Source: Agreia bicolorata (lineage in GTDB: Bacteria; Actinomycetota; Actinomycetes; Actinomycetales; Microbacteriaceae). From it: 64,000 bases of DNA. The notes under the pieces are model-generated. The model had not been told where the DNA came from. It did not search any database and saw nothing but the letters and a program-made list of their open reading frames with translations. The translations under genes were made by a program, and so were the position numbers. The first letter of the stretch is position 1; each line of letters begins with the position of its first letter. Below, one piece after another: positions 46,269-55,287 of the stretch. The stretch lies in the NCBI RefSeq assembly GCF_000938265.1, contig NZ_JYFC01000007.1, forward strand, positions 124,001-188,000, read 5' to 3'.

Positions 46269-47168
46269 CTAGTTCTTCGCGGCGTACGAGCCGGTGCGCA
46301 GCTCGTCGAGGATGCTCGGACCGTTCGGCTCCCAGCCCAGGTCGATGCGGGCGGCGCTTCCCCTGGCCTGCTGGTCGAGCAGCAACGCGTCGGCGAACTG
46401 CTCACCGAGGCGAGCGCGCGTCTCTTCCACGGTCTGCGCCTCGACACGGGAATCGAGGCCCTGGCCGGCGGCTGCGGCCTCGCCGATCTCGCGCACCGTC
46501 GGATTCTCTCCGCTGGCCCCGATGTAGGTGGAGCCCGACTCGCCGAGATCGAAGGCCAGGATGTAGAGCTCGGCCAGGTCGTCGACGTGCACGGTCGTCC
46601 AGTGCTGAGAGCCGTCTCCCACGAGTCTGACGGCGGGCGCGATGCCGCTGCCGTATTCGCCATCGATAAAGAGCGCCGGGATGCCCGCGCCATGCCCGAA
46701 GACGACGGCCGGGGCGATCAGGGTGGTCGAGACGCCCTGAGCCTCGAGCACGCGCTTCTCGATCTCCCAGCGCCAGGCCGTGATAGGCGGAGCGTTGCGG
46801 GGCGAGTCCTCAGTGATGTCGGGGTTGCTGCCCCAGACCCAGATTCCACTCGTGTGCACGTAGCGCTTGTCACTTCCCTCGAGGCCGGCGAAGACGGCTG
46901 TTACGAAGGCGTCGTCGACATCGCGGCTGGAGGCATCGCCCGGAGAGGCGAGGTGGATCACGCCATCGCTCGCGATCGCCTGCTCCGTCACCAGCTCCGT
47001 GTCGGTGATGTCGCCAATCACCGCGGTGGCTCCGAGAGCCTCGATCTTGGCAGCCTTATCGGGCGACCGTACGCGGGCGGTCACGTCGCGCCCCTGCAGT
47101 CGGAGCTGGCGGAGGACTGCGGATCCGATGAAGCCGGTGGCACCGGTAAGAAAAATACTCATGACCAT
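46269..47168 (-). CDS. NAD-dependent epimerase/dehydratase-family protein
   Basis: A 299-residue extended short-chain dehydrogenase-like protein. The N-terminal nucleotide-binding motif is GATGFIGSAVLRQL (GxxGxxG), followed by VRSPDKAAKIEALGATAVIGDITD. The SDR tyrosine region is weak: TSGIWVWGSNP replaces the usual YxxxK, as in many NmrA- and atypical-SDR proteins. Reductase or isomerase activity is possible; the substrate is unknown. Two in-frame ATGs lie 6 nt apart (47168, 47162); the first is used. It is convergent with the fusion gene, 16 bp apart. Confidence 0.82.
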   Translation of the reverse strand: MVMSIFLTGATGFIGSAVLRQLRLQGRDVTARVRSPDKAAKIEALGATAVIGDITDTELVTEQAIASDGVIHLASPGDASSRDVDDAFVTAVFAGLEGSDKRYVHTSGIWVWGSNPDITEDSPRNAPPITAWRWEIEKRVLEAQGVSTTLIAPAVVFGHGAGIPALFIDGEYGSGIAPAVRLVGDGSQHWTTVHVDDLAELYILAFDLGESGSTYIGASGENPTVREIGEAAAAGQGLDSRVEAQTVEETRARLGEQFADALLLDQQARGSAARIDLGWEPNGPSILDELRTGSYAAKN

Positions 47169-47278
47169 ATTCAACCGCGCCCGAGAGTCGGCTGCCTCAT
47201 CTTGAGTGACCAAAAGCGTCGGCCTCGAACAACGTGAGAGAATGGGCGCTTACCCGCCGTACGACACAAGAGGAACGC

Positions 47279-49132
47279 GTGAGCCCGCTAGCTAAGAAGG
47301 CCCTGGAGCCGGCATCCACCGACCCCGCGTTCATTCGCAATTTCTGCATCATCGCCCACATCGATCACGGCAAGTCCACGCTGGCCGATCGCATGCTGCA
47401 GATCACGGGAGTGGTGAGCGACCGCGATATGCGGGCTCAGTACCTCGACCGCATGGACATCGAGCGCGAGCGCGGCATCACGATCAAGAGCCAGGCCGTG
47501 CGCATGCCGTGGTCGCTCGACGAGCAGACCTACGCGCTGAACATGATCGACACTCCTGGCCACGTCGACTTCACCTACGAGGTGTCCCGATCGCTCGCGG
47601 CGTGCGAGGGTGCGCTTCTGCTTGTCGACGCCGCTCAGGGCATCGAGGCCCAGACTCTGGCGAACCTCTATCTGGCGCTCGACAACGACCTCACGATCAT
47701 CCCCGTGCTCAACAAGATCGATCTGCCGGCAGCAGACCCCGACAAGTACGCGCAGGAGCTGGCCAGCCTCATCGGCGGCAAGCCCGAAGACGTGCTTCGG
47801 GTCTCGGGCAAGACAGGCGCGGGCGTTCCCGAGCTCCTCGACCGTCTCACGGCCCTCGTTCCTGCGCCCCAGGGCGATCCGGATGCCGCGGCTCGTGCCA
47901 TGATCTTCGACTCGGTCTACGATTCCTACCGGGGCGTTGTCACCTACGTGCGTATGATCGACGGTCAGCTCTCGCCACGCGAGAAGATCCAGATGATGTC
48001 GACCCGCGCCACTCACGAGATCCTCGAGATCGGTGTGTCATCGCCCGAGCCGACCCCCAGCAAGGGGCTCGGCGTCGGCGAGGTGGGCTACCTCATCACG
48101 GGCGTGAAAGACGTGCGTCAGTCCAAGGTCGGCGACACGGTCACCACCCACTCGAAGCCGGCCACCGAGGCCCTTCCTGGCTATACGGAGCCGCTGCCGA
48201 TGGTGTTCTCGGGTCTCTACCCGATCGACGGCACCGACTATCCCGCGCTTCGAGATGCCCTCGACAAGCTCAAGCTCAGCGATGCGTCGCTTGTGTACGA
48301 GCCTGAGACCTCTGTTGCCCTCGGCTTCGGCTTTCGCTGCGGATTCCTCGGACTGCTGCACCTCGAGATCATCAACGAGCGTCTCGAGCGCGAGTTCGGT
48401 CTCGACCTCATCGCCACGGCGCCAAGCGTCATCTACGAGGTGACCACCGAAGACAAGAAGACCGTCACGGTCACGAACCCCAGCGAATTTCCGTCGGGCA
48501 AGATCACCAGCGTTCACGAGCCGGTGGTCAAGGCCGCGATCCTGGCGCCGAAAGACTACGTCGGCGTCATCATGGAGCTGTGCCAGAGCCGTCGGGGAAC
48601 CCTGCTCGGCATGGAGTTCCTCGGTGAGGACCGCGTCGAGATCCGCTACAACATGCCGCTGGCCGAGATCGTCTTCGACTTCTTCGACAGCCTCAAGTCG
48701 AAGACCGCGGGCTACGCCTCGCTCGACTACGAGCCCATCGGAGATCAGGAGGCCGACCTCGTGAAGGTCGACATCCTGCTTCAGGGCGAACAGGTCGACG
48801 CCTTCAGCGCGATCGTTCACCGTGACAAGGCTCAGGCCTACGGCGCCCTCATGACCGAGCGTCTGCGCAAGCTCATCCCTCGTCAGCAGTTCGAGGTGCC
48901 GATCCAGGCTGCCATCGGCGCGCGCATCATCGCCCGTGAGTCGATCCGCGCGATGCGCAAAGACGTGCTCGCCAAGTGTTACGGCGGCGACATCAGCCGC
49001 AAGCGCAAGCTGCTCGAGAAGCAGAAAGAGGGCAAGAAGCGCATGAAGATGGTCGGCCGGGTCGAGGTGCCCCAGGGCGCGTTCATCGCGGCGTTGTCTG
49101 GCGATACGGAGACGAAGAAAGAGAAGAAGTAA
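47279..49132 (+). CDS. lepA: Translation elongation factor 4 (back-translocase)
   Basis: A 617-residue GTPase that rescues or remodels stalled ribosomes. G1 is [16 protein letters not shown]2 contains [14 protein letters not shown]3 is DTPGHVDF and G4 is NKIDLP. The LepA-specific C-terminal domain has [15 protein letters not shown] and [27 protein letters not shown]. The GTG at 47279 has AGAGGA at the right distance; upstream in-frame starts are unlikely. The stop lies 4 bp before the DUF1990 gene. Confidence 0.97.
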   Translation: MSPLAKKALEPASTDPAFIRNFCIIAHIDHGKSTLADRMLQITGVVSDRDMRAQYLDRMDIERERGITIKSQAVRMPWSLDEQTYALNMIDTPGHVDFTYEVSRSLAACEGALLLVDAAQGIEAQTLANLYLALDNDLTIIPVLNKIDLPAADPDKYAQELASLIGGKPEDVLRVSGKTGAGVPELLDRLTALVPAPQGDPDAAARAMIFDSVYDSYRGVVTYVRMIDGQLSPREKIQMMSTRATHEILEIGVSSPEPTPSKGLGVGEVGYLITGVKDVRQSKVGDTVTTHSKPATEALPGYTEPLPMVFSGLYPIDGTDYPALRDALDKLKLSDASLVYEPETSVALGFGFRCGFLGLLHLEIINERLEREFGLDLIATAPSVIYEVTTEDKKTVTVTNPSEFPSGKITSVHEPVVKAAILAPKDYVGVIMELCQSRRGTLLGMEFLGEDRVEIRYNMPLAEIVFDFFDSLKSKTAGYASLDYEPIGDQEADLVKVDILLQGEQVDAFSAIVHRDKAQAYGALMTERLRKLIPRQQFEVPIQAAIGARIIARESIRAMRKDVLAKCYGGDISRKRKLLEKQKEGKKRMKMVGRVEVPQGAFIAALSGDTETKKEKK

Positions 49133-49136
49133 CCCC

Positions 49137-49790
49137 ATGCTGCAGCGATCCACGCACACGGGGCAATCTCTGACCTACGCGGCCGTCGGCGCCTCACAGG
49201 CCGCCGACCTCATGTTCTACCCGCCCAAGGGGTACAGGCCGGCCGAGGACAGCATCCGCATCGGCTCCGGTCGTGATCGGTTCGAGGCCGCCGCGGCGAC
49301 CCTGCTCGCGTGGGGCGTGCAGAAGAACAGCGGCATCGAGGTCTCGAATATCGAGTTGCCCACACCGAGCGACACTGACTACGCCGGGCTCGTCTACGAC
49401 GCCGACGGCACGCCACTGGCCGCCCGCGACGTCAATCCCGAACTCACCTACTCCGAAGACGGCACCCCGCAGATCTCGGCCGGCGTCACGGCTGACCTGC
49501 GCATCCGGGCCTATGGCCGTGTCGTCACGGCTCCCGTGCGGGTCGTTCTCGTCATCGACGAGCCGAACGAGGCCGGCTTCGCCTATGGAACCCTTCCCGG
49601 GCATCCGGAGGAGGGCGAAGAGAGCTTCGTCGTCACACACGAGCCCGACGACTCCGTCTGGTTCACGGTGCGCTCCTTCTCGCGCGGCAGCACATCGTTC
49701 TACCGGATGGTCGCGCCGCTGCTTCGTCGCCAGCAGCGCCAGATGACGAGACGCTACCTGCGCGCGCTTCTTCCCGGTCGCGCCGCGTGA
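49137..49790 (+). CDS. DUF1990 family protein
   Basis: A 217-residue protein of the DUF1990 family of unknown function. Recognisable pieces are LTYAAVGASQAADLMFYPPKGYRP at the N terminus, VRVVLVIDEPNEAGFAYGTLPGHPEEGEESFVV in the middle and WFTVRSFSRGSTSFYRMVAPLLRRQQRQMTRRYLRAL at the end. The ATG is 4 nt after the lepA stop. It is probably cotranscribed with lepA and hemW. No membrane helix or signal peptide is visible. Confidence 0.82.
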   Translation: MLQRSTHTGQSLTYAAVGASQAADLMFYPPKGYRPAEDSIRIGSGRDRFEAAAATLLAWGVQKNSGIEVSNIELPTPSDTDYAGLVYDADGTPLAARDVNPELTYSEDGTPQISAGVTADLRIRAYGRVVTAPVRVVLVIDEPNEAGFAYGTLPGHPEEGEESFVVTHEPDDSVWFTVRSFSRGSTSFYRMVAPLLRRQQRQMTRRYLRALLPGRAA

Positions 49791-49818
49791 GCATTCTTCG
49801 CTCGGCGGGCCGTCGCTG

Positions 49819-51042
49819 ATGGCGTCTGCGCTTCCTCTCGGTGATCCCGCGCCGCTCGACGGTCTTCTGCCCGCCGACTCCGCCCGCGACGCTGCGTCGC
49901 GCAACTTCGGCGTCTACCTGCACGTTCCGTTCTGCCGCGTGCGCTGCGGCTACTGCGACTTCAACACCTACACCGCCACCGAGCTGCGGGGGGCGAAGCA
50001 GTCGGACTACGCGTCTCAGGCCGTGGCCGAGGTCGATCTCGCCCGCCGTGTGCTCGAGCAGTCGGGCGTGCCGTCACGAGAGGTCTCGACGGTATTCTTC
50101 GGTGGCGGAACCCCGACGCTGCTGCCGGCCGAGAACCTGGTGCGTATGCTCGCGGCGGTTCGTGACGCATGGGGCCTGCAACAGAGCGCCGAAGTCACGA
50201 CCGAGGCGAACCCCGACAGCGTCGACGCCGACTACCTGAAGATCCTTGCCGACGCTGGATTCACCCGGATGAGCTTCGGCATGCAGTCCGCGGTGCCGCA
50301 CGTGCTGCGCACCCTCGACCGTACTCATGACCCCGAGCGCGTTCCCCTCGTGGTCGAGTGGGCCCGCGAAGCCGGGCTGCAAGTGAGCCTCGACCTCATC
50401 TACGGAACGCCGGGGGAGTCGGTCGAGAACTGGCGCACCTCACTCGAAAGTGCCCTGGCCTCGCAGCCCGATCACCTCTCGGCCTACGCGCTGATCGTCG
50501 AACAGGGAACGAAACTGGCGCGCCAGATCAAGTCGGGCGAGGTTTCCGAGCCCGACGACGACCTCGAGGCCGATATGTACGAACTGGCCGACGAGATGCT
50601 CTCGGACGCCGGGTACTCCTGGTACGAGGTGAGCAACTGGGCGGCGAACGACGCATTCGTGTCGCGGCACAACCTGGCCTATTGGCAGGGTCACGACTGG
50701 TGGGGCGTCGGCCCGGGCGCCCACAGTTACGTCGGAGACACCCGGTGGTGGAACGTCAAGCACCCGGCCGCCTACGCCGAGCGTATCGCCGCAGGCCATT
50801 CGCCGGCCGCGGGCCGCGAGATTCTGGATGCGACGACGCGCGAGACAGAGCGGGTTCTGCTTCTCACGCGCATCCGGGAGGGCCTGCGCATCGACTCGCT
50901 CGCGGCGGAGCCGAGGCGTGAGGTCGCGGGCTTGATCGCCGACGGCCTCATCGACGGGCGGTCGGCCATTCAGGGCACCGTGGTACTCACGCTGCGCGGG
51001 CGGCTGCTTGCCGACGCCGTCGTGCGACGCCTGACCAGCTAG
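49819..51042 (+). CDS. hemW: Radical SAM haem chaperone HemW (coproporphyrinogen oxidase-like)
   Basis: A 407-residue radical SAM protein. The 4Fe-4S cysteines are C39, C43 and C46 (CRVRCGYCDF), and FGGGTPTLLP, LSFGMQSAVPHVL and the C-terminal YEVSNWA are typical of HemW. It inserts or carries haem for respiratory proteins rather than oxidising coproporphyrinogen, though older annotations call it HemN. The ATG at 49819 gives the family-like N terminus. It follows lepA, an association seen in many bacteria, and ends 6 bp from a convergent DUF4870 gene. Confidence 0.93.
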   Translation: MASALPLGDPAPLDGLLPADSARDAASRNFGVYLHVPFCRVRCGYCDFNTYTATELRGAKQSDYASQAVAEVDLARRVLEQSGVPSREVSTVFFGGGTPTLLPAENLVRMLAAVRDAWGLQQSAEVTTEANPDSVDADYLKILADAGFTRMSFGMQSAVPHVLRTLDRTHDPERVPLVVEWAREAGLQVSLDLIYGTPGESVENWRTSLESALASQPDHLSAYALIVEQGTKLARQIKSGEVSEPDDDLEADMYELADEMLSDAGYSWYEVSNWAANDAFVSRHNLAYWQGHDWWGVGPGAHSYVGDTRWWNVKHPAAYAERIAAGHSPAAGREILDATTRETERVLLLTRIREGLRIDSLAAEPRREVAGLIADGLIDGRSAIQGTVVLTLRGRLLADAVVRRLTS

Positions 51043-51048
51043 TCGCCG

Positions 51049-51429
51049 CTACTTCACGAGGCGGAAGATCAACGGATAGCGGTAGAAGTCGCCAGCGTTC
51101 GCCTTAACCGCGGCGATGATCATGAAGATCACCGCAGCCGGGCCCAGGATGATCAGCAGCAGGGATGCGATTCCGAGTGTCGGGATGCTGAGGATCAAGA
51201 TGGCCACGGCGTAGATCGTGTACGAGATCTGAAAGTTCAGTTCCTCGAGCGTGTGCTGGCGAATGAAGTCTCCGCGGTCCTTCAGCACGAGATAGCCGAC
51301 GAGCGCGGGAATGAATCCGAACAGGATTCCACCGAGGTGGATCAGCGTTGCCCAGAGGCGCTGGTCTTGCGGCGCCATCGGGGGCTGGGGCTGGTACGTG
51401 GCATCGGACGGAGGCGGGGCTGAAGTCAT
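51049..51429 (-). CDS. DUF4870 membrane protein
   Basis: A 126-residue membrane protein of the DUF4870 family. After a Pro/Gln-rich lead (TSAPPPSDATYQPQPPMAPQ) come DQRLWATLIHLGGILFGFIPALVGYLVLKDRG, then LEELNFQISYTIYAV and a pair of C-terminal helices, giving three to four membrane helices. TTTAAT (51437-51442, minus) precedes the ATG by 7 nt, so an in-frame ATG at 51438 inside that element is rejected. It is a close relative of the next upstream gene, suggesting a tandem duplication. The function is unknown. Confidence 0.82.
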   Translation of the reverse strand: MTSAPPPSDATYQPQPPMAPQDQRLWATLIHLGGILFGFIPALVGYLVLKDRGDFIRQHTLEELNFQISYTIYAVAILILSIPTLGIASLLLIILGPAAVIFMIIAAVKANAGDFYRYPLIFRLVK

Positions 51430-51436
51430 GCCGACC

Positions 51437-51442
51437 ATTAAA
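51437..51442 (-). promoter_or_regulatory. -10 element for leaderless DUF4870 transcript
   Basis: On the minus strand TTTAAT is followed by 7 nt and the ATG at 51429. It sits right behind the terminator of the upstream paralogue, so the second gene has its own promoter. Confidence 0.45.
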
Positions 51443-51484
51443 GCAAAGAAGCGCCGATCGACACGAGGTGTCGATCGGCGCTTC
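51441..51484 (-). terminator. Perfect 17-bp hairpin terminator between DUF4870 genes
   Basis: GAAGCGCCGATCGACAC (51448-51464) pairs perfectly with 51468-51484 around a 3-nt loop. On the minus strand the stem is followed by TTTGCTTTAAT, a U-rich tract. It ends the transcript of the proline-rich DUF4870 gene before the promoter of the second copy. Confidence 0.8.
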
Positions 51485-51496
51485 GTGCGGAAGCGA

Positions 51497-52051
51497 CTAC
51501 TTGATGAGTCGGATGGCGAACGGGTAGCGGTAGGTTCCGCCTCCGTTGACCTTCACGCCACCGATGATCGGGAAGATGATCTGCGCCGCCCAGATCGCCA
51601 GCACGATGATAAGAGCAATGATCGGACCGAGGATGGGAATGAGCGACAGGATCGCTCCGACGATGATGTTGGCCACCCACGCGATCGCGATGGTGATCTG
51701 ATAGTTGAGGGACTCCTTGCCCTCCTGGTTGACCAGGGGGCCGCGGTCCTTGAAGATGAGCCAGATGATCAGCGGCGGGATGAAGCTGAGAACGCCACCG
51801 AAGTGAGCGAGCGACGCCCAGAGTTTGTCGTCGGACTGGCTGAGCGGCGCGCCAGGGGTCGCGGCGGGCTGAGGCGTGTATCCCGGCGGCGGCACCTGGC
51901 CTCCGGCTGGGGCGCCGTACTGCGGGGGAACGGACGCACCGGCAGGCGAGCCGAAGTCTGGGGGAACCTGACCGGCGGGCGGCGTGTAGGGAGGGGGCGT
52001 CGGCTCGCCCGCACCCGATGTGTTCTCGGGAGTTGCGTGGGGATCGGACAT
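51497..52051 (-). CDS. DUF4870 membrane protein with proline-rich N-terminal tail
   Basis: A 184-residue protein. Residues 1-70 form a Pro/Gly/Gln-rich, probably unstructured cytoplasmic tail with repeated PPGY/PPxYG-like patches. The rest is a DUF4870 domain (SDDKLWASLAHFGGVLSFIPPLIIWLIFKDRG, GKESLNYQITIAIAWV, and two C-terminal helices). The ATG at 52051 follows GAAAGG. It is paralogous to the next gene (SLNYQIT versus ELNFQIS) but has a longer tail. The role is unknown. Confidence 0.84.
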   Translation of the reverse strand: MSDPHATPENTSGAGEPTPPPYTPPAGQVPPDFGSPAGASVPPQYGAPAGGQVPPPGYTPQPAATPGAPLSQSDDKLWASLAHFGGVLSFIPPLIIWLIFKDRGPLVNQEGKESLNYQITIAIAWVANIIVGAILSLIPILGPIIALIIVLAIWAAQIIFPIIGGVKVNGGGTYRYPFAIRLIK

Positions 52052-52146
52052 GAGTCGGGCCTTTCGTCGCTGGATGAGGGGCTTCCAGCACAAGATACTG
52101 CGGAACTCCTCTATCGGGCAATGATCCTTAGGCGCCTTAGGCAAGA

Positions 52147-52152
52147 TATAAT
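52147..52152 (+). promoter_or_regulatory. -10 element of hrcA
   Basis: A perfect consensus TATAAT lies directly against the CIRCE element, sharing its first T. Transcription would start inside CIRCE, so HrcA binding blocks initiation. Confidence 0.7.
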
Positions 52153-52178
52153 TGGCACTCAGGATCTCCGAGTGCCAA
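52152..52178. promoter_or_regulatory. CIRCE operator
   Basis: TTGGCACTC-N9-GAGTGCCAA, a perfect 9-bp inverted repeat with 9-bp spacer, matches the HrcA-binding CIRCE consensus (TTAGCACTC-N9-GAGTGCTAA) with one symmetric change per arm. It lies 56 bp before hrcA. Confidence 0.93.
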
Positions 52179-52233
52179 TCGTTCGCGAGACGGTGCAGAC
52201 GAAAGAGCGCAGACGAGAGGGAGGTGTCGCGAC

Positions 52234-53256
52234 ATGGTGTCAGACCGCAGCCTCGAGGTGCTCCGGGTCATTGTTCAAGATTATGTGGCGTCCCGAGAGC
52301 CCGTCGGCTCCAAGTCGATCGTCGATCGACACTCGTTCGGCGTCTCTGCGGCCACCATTCGAAACGACATGGCACTGCTCGAAGAAGAAGAACTGATCAC
52401 GGCCCCGCACACGTCGTCGGGTCGCATCCCGACCGACAAGGGGTACCGCCTCTTCGTCGACCATCTGGCCGACCTCAAGCCGTTGACCCCGGCTCAGCGT
52501 CAGGCGATCGAGACGTTCCTCGGCGAGTCAGCCGACCTTGACGACGTTCTCGCACGAACTGTTCGGCTGCTCTCGCAGCTCACCAGGCAGGTTGCGATGG
52601 TGCAGTATCCGTCGTTGCAGCAGGCGCGATTCCGTCATCTCGAGGTGGTCGCTCTCGCTCCGCAGAAGCTCCTCCTCGTTGTCATCACAGACTCCGGGCA
52701 TGTCGACCAGCGCGTCGTCGACGTTCCCAGCGAGGTCGACATCGATTTCATCGGTGAGATCCGCGCCAAGCTCAACACCGCTCTCTCGGGCGTCGGGGTC
52801 GTTGAGGCGGCTGCTCGTCTCGGGGAGATCCCGGGCATGTTCGCAGCATCCCGGATGCCGGTGGTGCGGGTTCTCGTCGCGGCCATCGGTGATCACGTTG
52901 CGGCCACGCGCCACGACAAGCTCGTGATCGCCGGAGCATCCAATCTCGTGCGTACCGAAGACGACTTCCGAGGCAGCATCCTGCCCGTACTCGAAGCGGT
53001 CGAGGAGCAGGTCGTTCTTCTGCGGCTGTTCAGCGAGCTCGAGGCCGACCAGCGTGGAGTCTCGGTGAGCATCGGTCGGGAGAATGCTCCGTTCGGTCTG
53101 GGCGAGACCTCCATTCTTGCGAGTGGGTACAGCGCGCAGGGCGGTTCTCTCGCCCATCTCGGTGTGCTCGGCCCCACGCGCATGGACTACTCGAGCAACA
53201 TCGCCGCCGTGCGCGCGGTAGCCCGCTACCTCTCTCGTGTTCTCGGAGAGAGTTGA
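52234..53256 (+). CDS. hrcA: Heat-inducible transcription repressor HrcA
   Basis: A 340-residue repressor of class I heat-shock genes. The N-terminal winged helix is VLRVIVQDYVASREPVGSKSI through VSAATIRNDMALLEEEELI, followed by the HrcA-typical HTSSGRIPTDKGYRLFVDHL. The C-terminal ligand/dimer domain ends with LGVLGPTRMDYSSNIAAVRAV. The ATG follows GAGGGAGG. CIRCE lies upstream, so it is autoregulated; dnaJ lies 96 bp downstream and shares the control. Confidence 0.97.
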   Translation: MVSDRSLEVLRVIVQDYVASREPVGSKSIVDRHSFGVSAATIRNDMALLEEEELITAPHTSSGRIPTDKGYRLFVDHLADLKPLTPAQRQAIETFLGESADLDDVLARTVRLLSQLTRQVAMVQYPSLQQARFRHLEVVALAPQKLLLVVITDSGHVDQRVVDVPSEVDIDFIGEIRAKLNTALSGVGVVEAAARLGEIPGMFAASRMPVVRVLVAAIGDHVAATRHDKLVIAGASNLVRTEDDFRGSILPVLEAVEEQVVLLRLFSELEADQRGVSVSIGRENAPFGLGETSILASGYSAQGGSLAHLGVLGPTRMDYSSNIAAVRAVARYLSRVLGES

Positions 53257-53352
53257 CCCCGTTCCTCCGCGCGTCGTCCCGGCGCCGCCCCCATCTGACA
53301 GCAAGCTGCCGCCCTGCGGTCAGCGCACACCGACTTATAAGGAGACGCCCGC

Positions 53353-54459
53353 GTGGCTGACCATTACGACGTGCTCGGCGTAGACAAGAGTGCTACACCC
53401 GAAGAGATCAAGAAGGCCTATCGCCGGCTGGCGCGCGAGCTGCACCCCGATGTGAACTCCGCGCCAGACGCAGAAGAGAAGTTCAAGGCGGTGACCCACG
53501 CCTATGACGTGCTGAGCGATCCCGGCCAGCGCCGTGACTACGATCGGGGTCCCCAGCAGGGCTTCCCGGGCGGTCAGGGTGGCTTCGGAGGATTCGGCGA
53601 CATTTTCGAGACCTTCTTTGGTGCGCAGGGGGGCTCGCGAGGGCCGAAGTCGCGTGAGGAGCGCGGGCAGGACGCCCTGCTGCGGGTCGAGATCGACCTC
53701 GGCGAGGTCATCTTCGGAACGCACCGCGATCTCGAGGTCGATACGGCCGTGGTCTGCGAGACGTGCAACGGCTCGTGCTGCCAGCCCGGCACATCCCCGG
53801 TCACCTGCGACATCTGCGGCGGAAGCGGTCAGATTCAGCGGGCCGTGCGGTCACTTCTCGGCAATGTGATGACGAGTGCCCCGTGCGGCACGTGCCGCGG
53901 TTACGGCACCGTCATCCCCGCGCCCTGCGTCACCTGCCAGGGCCAGGGCCGCGTGCGCGCTCGGCGGTCGATTCCCGTCGACATCCCGGCCGGCGTTGAC
54001 ACGGGGCTGCGACTGCAGCTCCTCGGCCAGGGCGAGGTCGGCCCGGCCGGCGGACCGAACGGCGACCTGTACCTCGAGATGAAGGTGCGGCATCACGATG
54101 TCTTCAGTCGAAACGGCGACGACATCCTGTGCACGCTCGAGGTCTTTATGTGGGATGCCGTGCTCGGCACGACCTCGTCCGTCACGGCCCTCGACGGCGA
54201 CATCGAGGTGGAGATCAAGCCCGGAACGCAGAGCGCGGAGATCATCACGGTGAAGGGTCGTGGAATCACCCATCTGCGCGGACAGGGCCGAGGCGACCTC
54301 AAGATCGGAGTGCAGGTCACCACGCCGACGAAGCTCGACCACAAGCAGAAAGAGCTGGTGAAGCAGCTGGCGAAGGCGCACAAGTACCCTGCCCCGACGC
54401 TCGGCCACTTCCAGCAGGGTCTGTTCGCCAAGCTGCGCGACCGCTTCCTCAACGTCTGA
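53353..54459 (+). CDS. dnaJ: Chaperone protein DnaJ
   Basis: A 368-residue type I J-domain cochaperone of DnaK (DnaK is not in the window). The J domain carries HPD at residues 31-33; a short Gly/Phe-rich linker (FPGGQGGFGGFGDIF) follows. Four zinc repeats are present; the first reads CETCNGSCCQPG with Cys-Cys in place of the usual GxG, the others (CDICGGSG, CGTCRGYG, CVTCQGQG) are normal. The GTG is preceded by AAGGAG. The link to hrcA is the common DnaJ2 arrangement of Actinobacteria. Confidence 0.96.
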   Translation: MADHYDVLGVDKSATPEEIKKAYRRLARELHPDVNSAPDAEEKFKAVTHAYDVLSDPGQRRDYDRGPQQGFPGGQGGFGGFGDIFETFFGAQGGSRGPKSREERGQDALLRVEIDLGEVIFGTHRDLEVDTAVVCETCNGSCCQPGTSPVTCDICGGSGQIQRAVRSLLGNVMTSAPCGTCRGYGTVIPAPCVTCQGQGRVRARRSIPVDIPAGVDTGLRLQLLGQGEVGPAGGPNGDLYLEMKVRHHDVFSRNGDDILCTLEVFMWDAVLGTTSSVTALDGDIEVEIKPGTQSAEIITVKGRGITHLRGQGRGDLKIGVQVTTPTKLDHKQKELVKQLAKAHKYPAPTLGHFQQGLFAKLRDRFLNV

Positions 54460-54461
54460 TC

Positions 54462-55202
54462 ATGAGCTCCCTGTTTCTCCGCTCCGACCTCGCCGGCGTG
54501 CCGCACGCCGTCGGTGACGGAATGGCGCTGGCCGGGCCTGAGGCGCGCCACGCGGTGACCGTCAATCGGCTCCGGGTGGGCGAGGTCATCTCCATCGGAG
54601 ACGGCGCAGGACTCGTGGTTCGCGGGCCGATCGTCACAGTCGAACCGGCTGCGCTCGAGATCCGGGTCGAGTCGTCGACCGTCGATGCGGCTCCGGTGCC
54701 CGAAGTCTGGTTGGCTCAGGCGCTCGCCAAGGGCGACCGCGACGAACTCGCGGTGCAGGCGGCGACCGAGCTCGGCGCATCCGGCGTCATTCCGTGGGCG
54801 GCCGAGCGATCGGTGTCGAAGTGGACGGGCGCGAAGATCACGAAGGGCATGGAGCGCTGGGGCGCGATCGTGCGCGAGGCGGCGAAGCAGTCGATCCGCT
54901 CGTGGGTGCCATCGGTCGAGCAGCACATGAACACCAAGCAACTCGCCCGGCTCGCAGAAGACGCCACCGTGCTCGTTCTCGACCCGACGGCCGAGACTCG
55001 CCTCTCTCAGGTCGACCTGCAGGCGGATGCGCGCATCCTGATCCTCGTGGTCGGCCCCGAGGGCGGCATCGCACCGCACGAACTCGAGCTCTTCGAGAGC
55101 CGAGGCGCACTCAGGGTGAGGCTCGGCGACGAGATCCTGCGCACGTCGACGGCCGGCCCATCCGCTCTCGCCGTGTTGAACGCCCGCCTCGGACGCTGGT
55201 AG
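54462..55202 (+). CDS. rsmE: 16S rRNA m3U1498 methyltransferase RsmE
   Basis: A 246-residue SPOUT methyltransferase that modifies U1498 of 16S rRNA. The N-terminal PUA-like domain includes ARHAVTVNRLRVGEVISIGDG. The knotted C-terminal domain has LVVGPEGGIAPHELELF and LRVRLGDEILRTSTAGPSALAVLNARLG, with the SAM-binding loops. The ATG is 2 nt after the dnaJ stop, as in many hrcA-dnaJ-rsmE clusters. Confidence 0.95.
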   Translation: MSSLFLRSDLAGVPHAVGDGMALAGPEARHAVTVNRLRVGEVISIGDGAGLVVRGPIVTVEPAALEIRVESSTVDAAPVPEVWLAQALAKGDRDELAVQAATELGASGVIPWAAERSVSKWTGAKITKGMERWGAIVREAAKQSIRSWVPSVEQHMNTKQLARLAEDATVLVLDPTAETRLSQVDLQADARILILVVGPEGGIAPHELELFESRGALRVRLGDEILRTSTAGPSALAVLNARLGRW

Positions 55203-55275
55203 AAGCCCGAGCACGCTCCGCTCATGCCCGCAGCGAACGTCGGCCAGCCCGACCCCGACGGTGTGCCGTCGCGCT

Positions 55276-55281
55276 TAAGAT
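55276..55281 (+). promoter_or_regulatory. -10 element for leaderless HIT-protein transcript
   Basis: TAAGAT is followed by GGATGC and the ATG at 55288. This gives the HIT-phoH-ybeY-era group a start independent of rsmE. Confidence 0.55.
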
Positions 55282-55287
55282 GGATGC

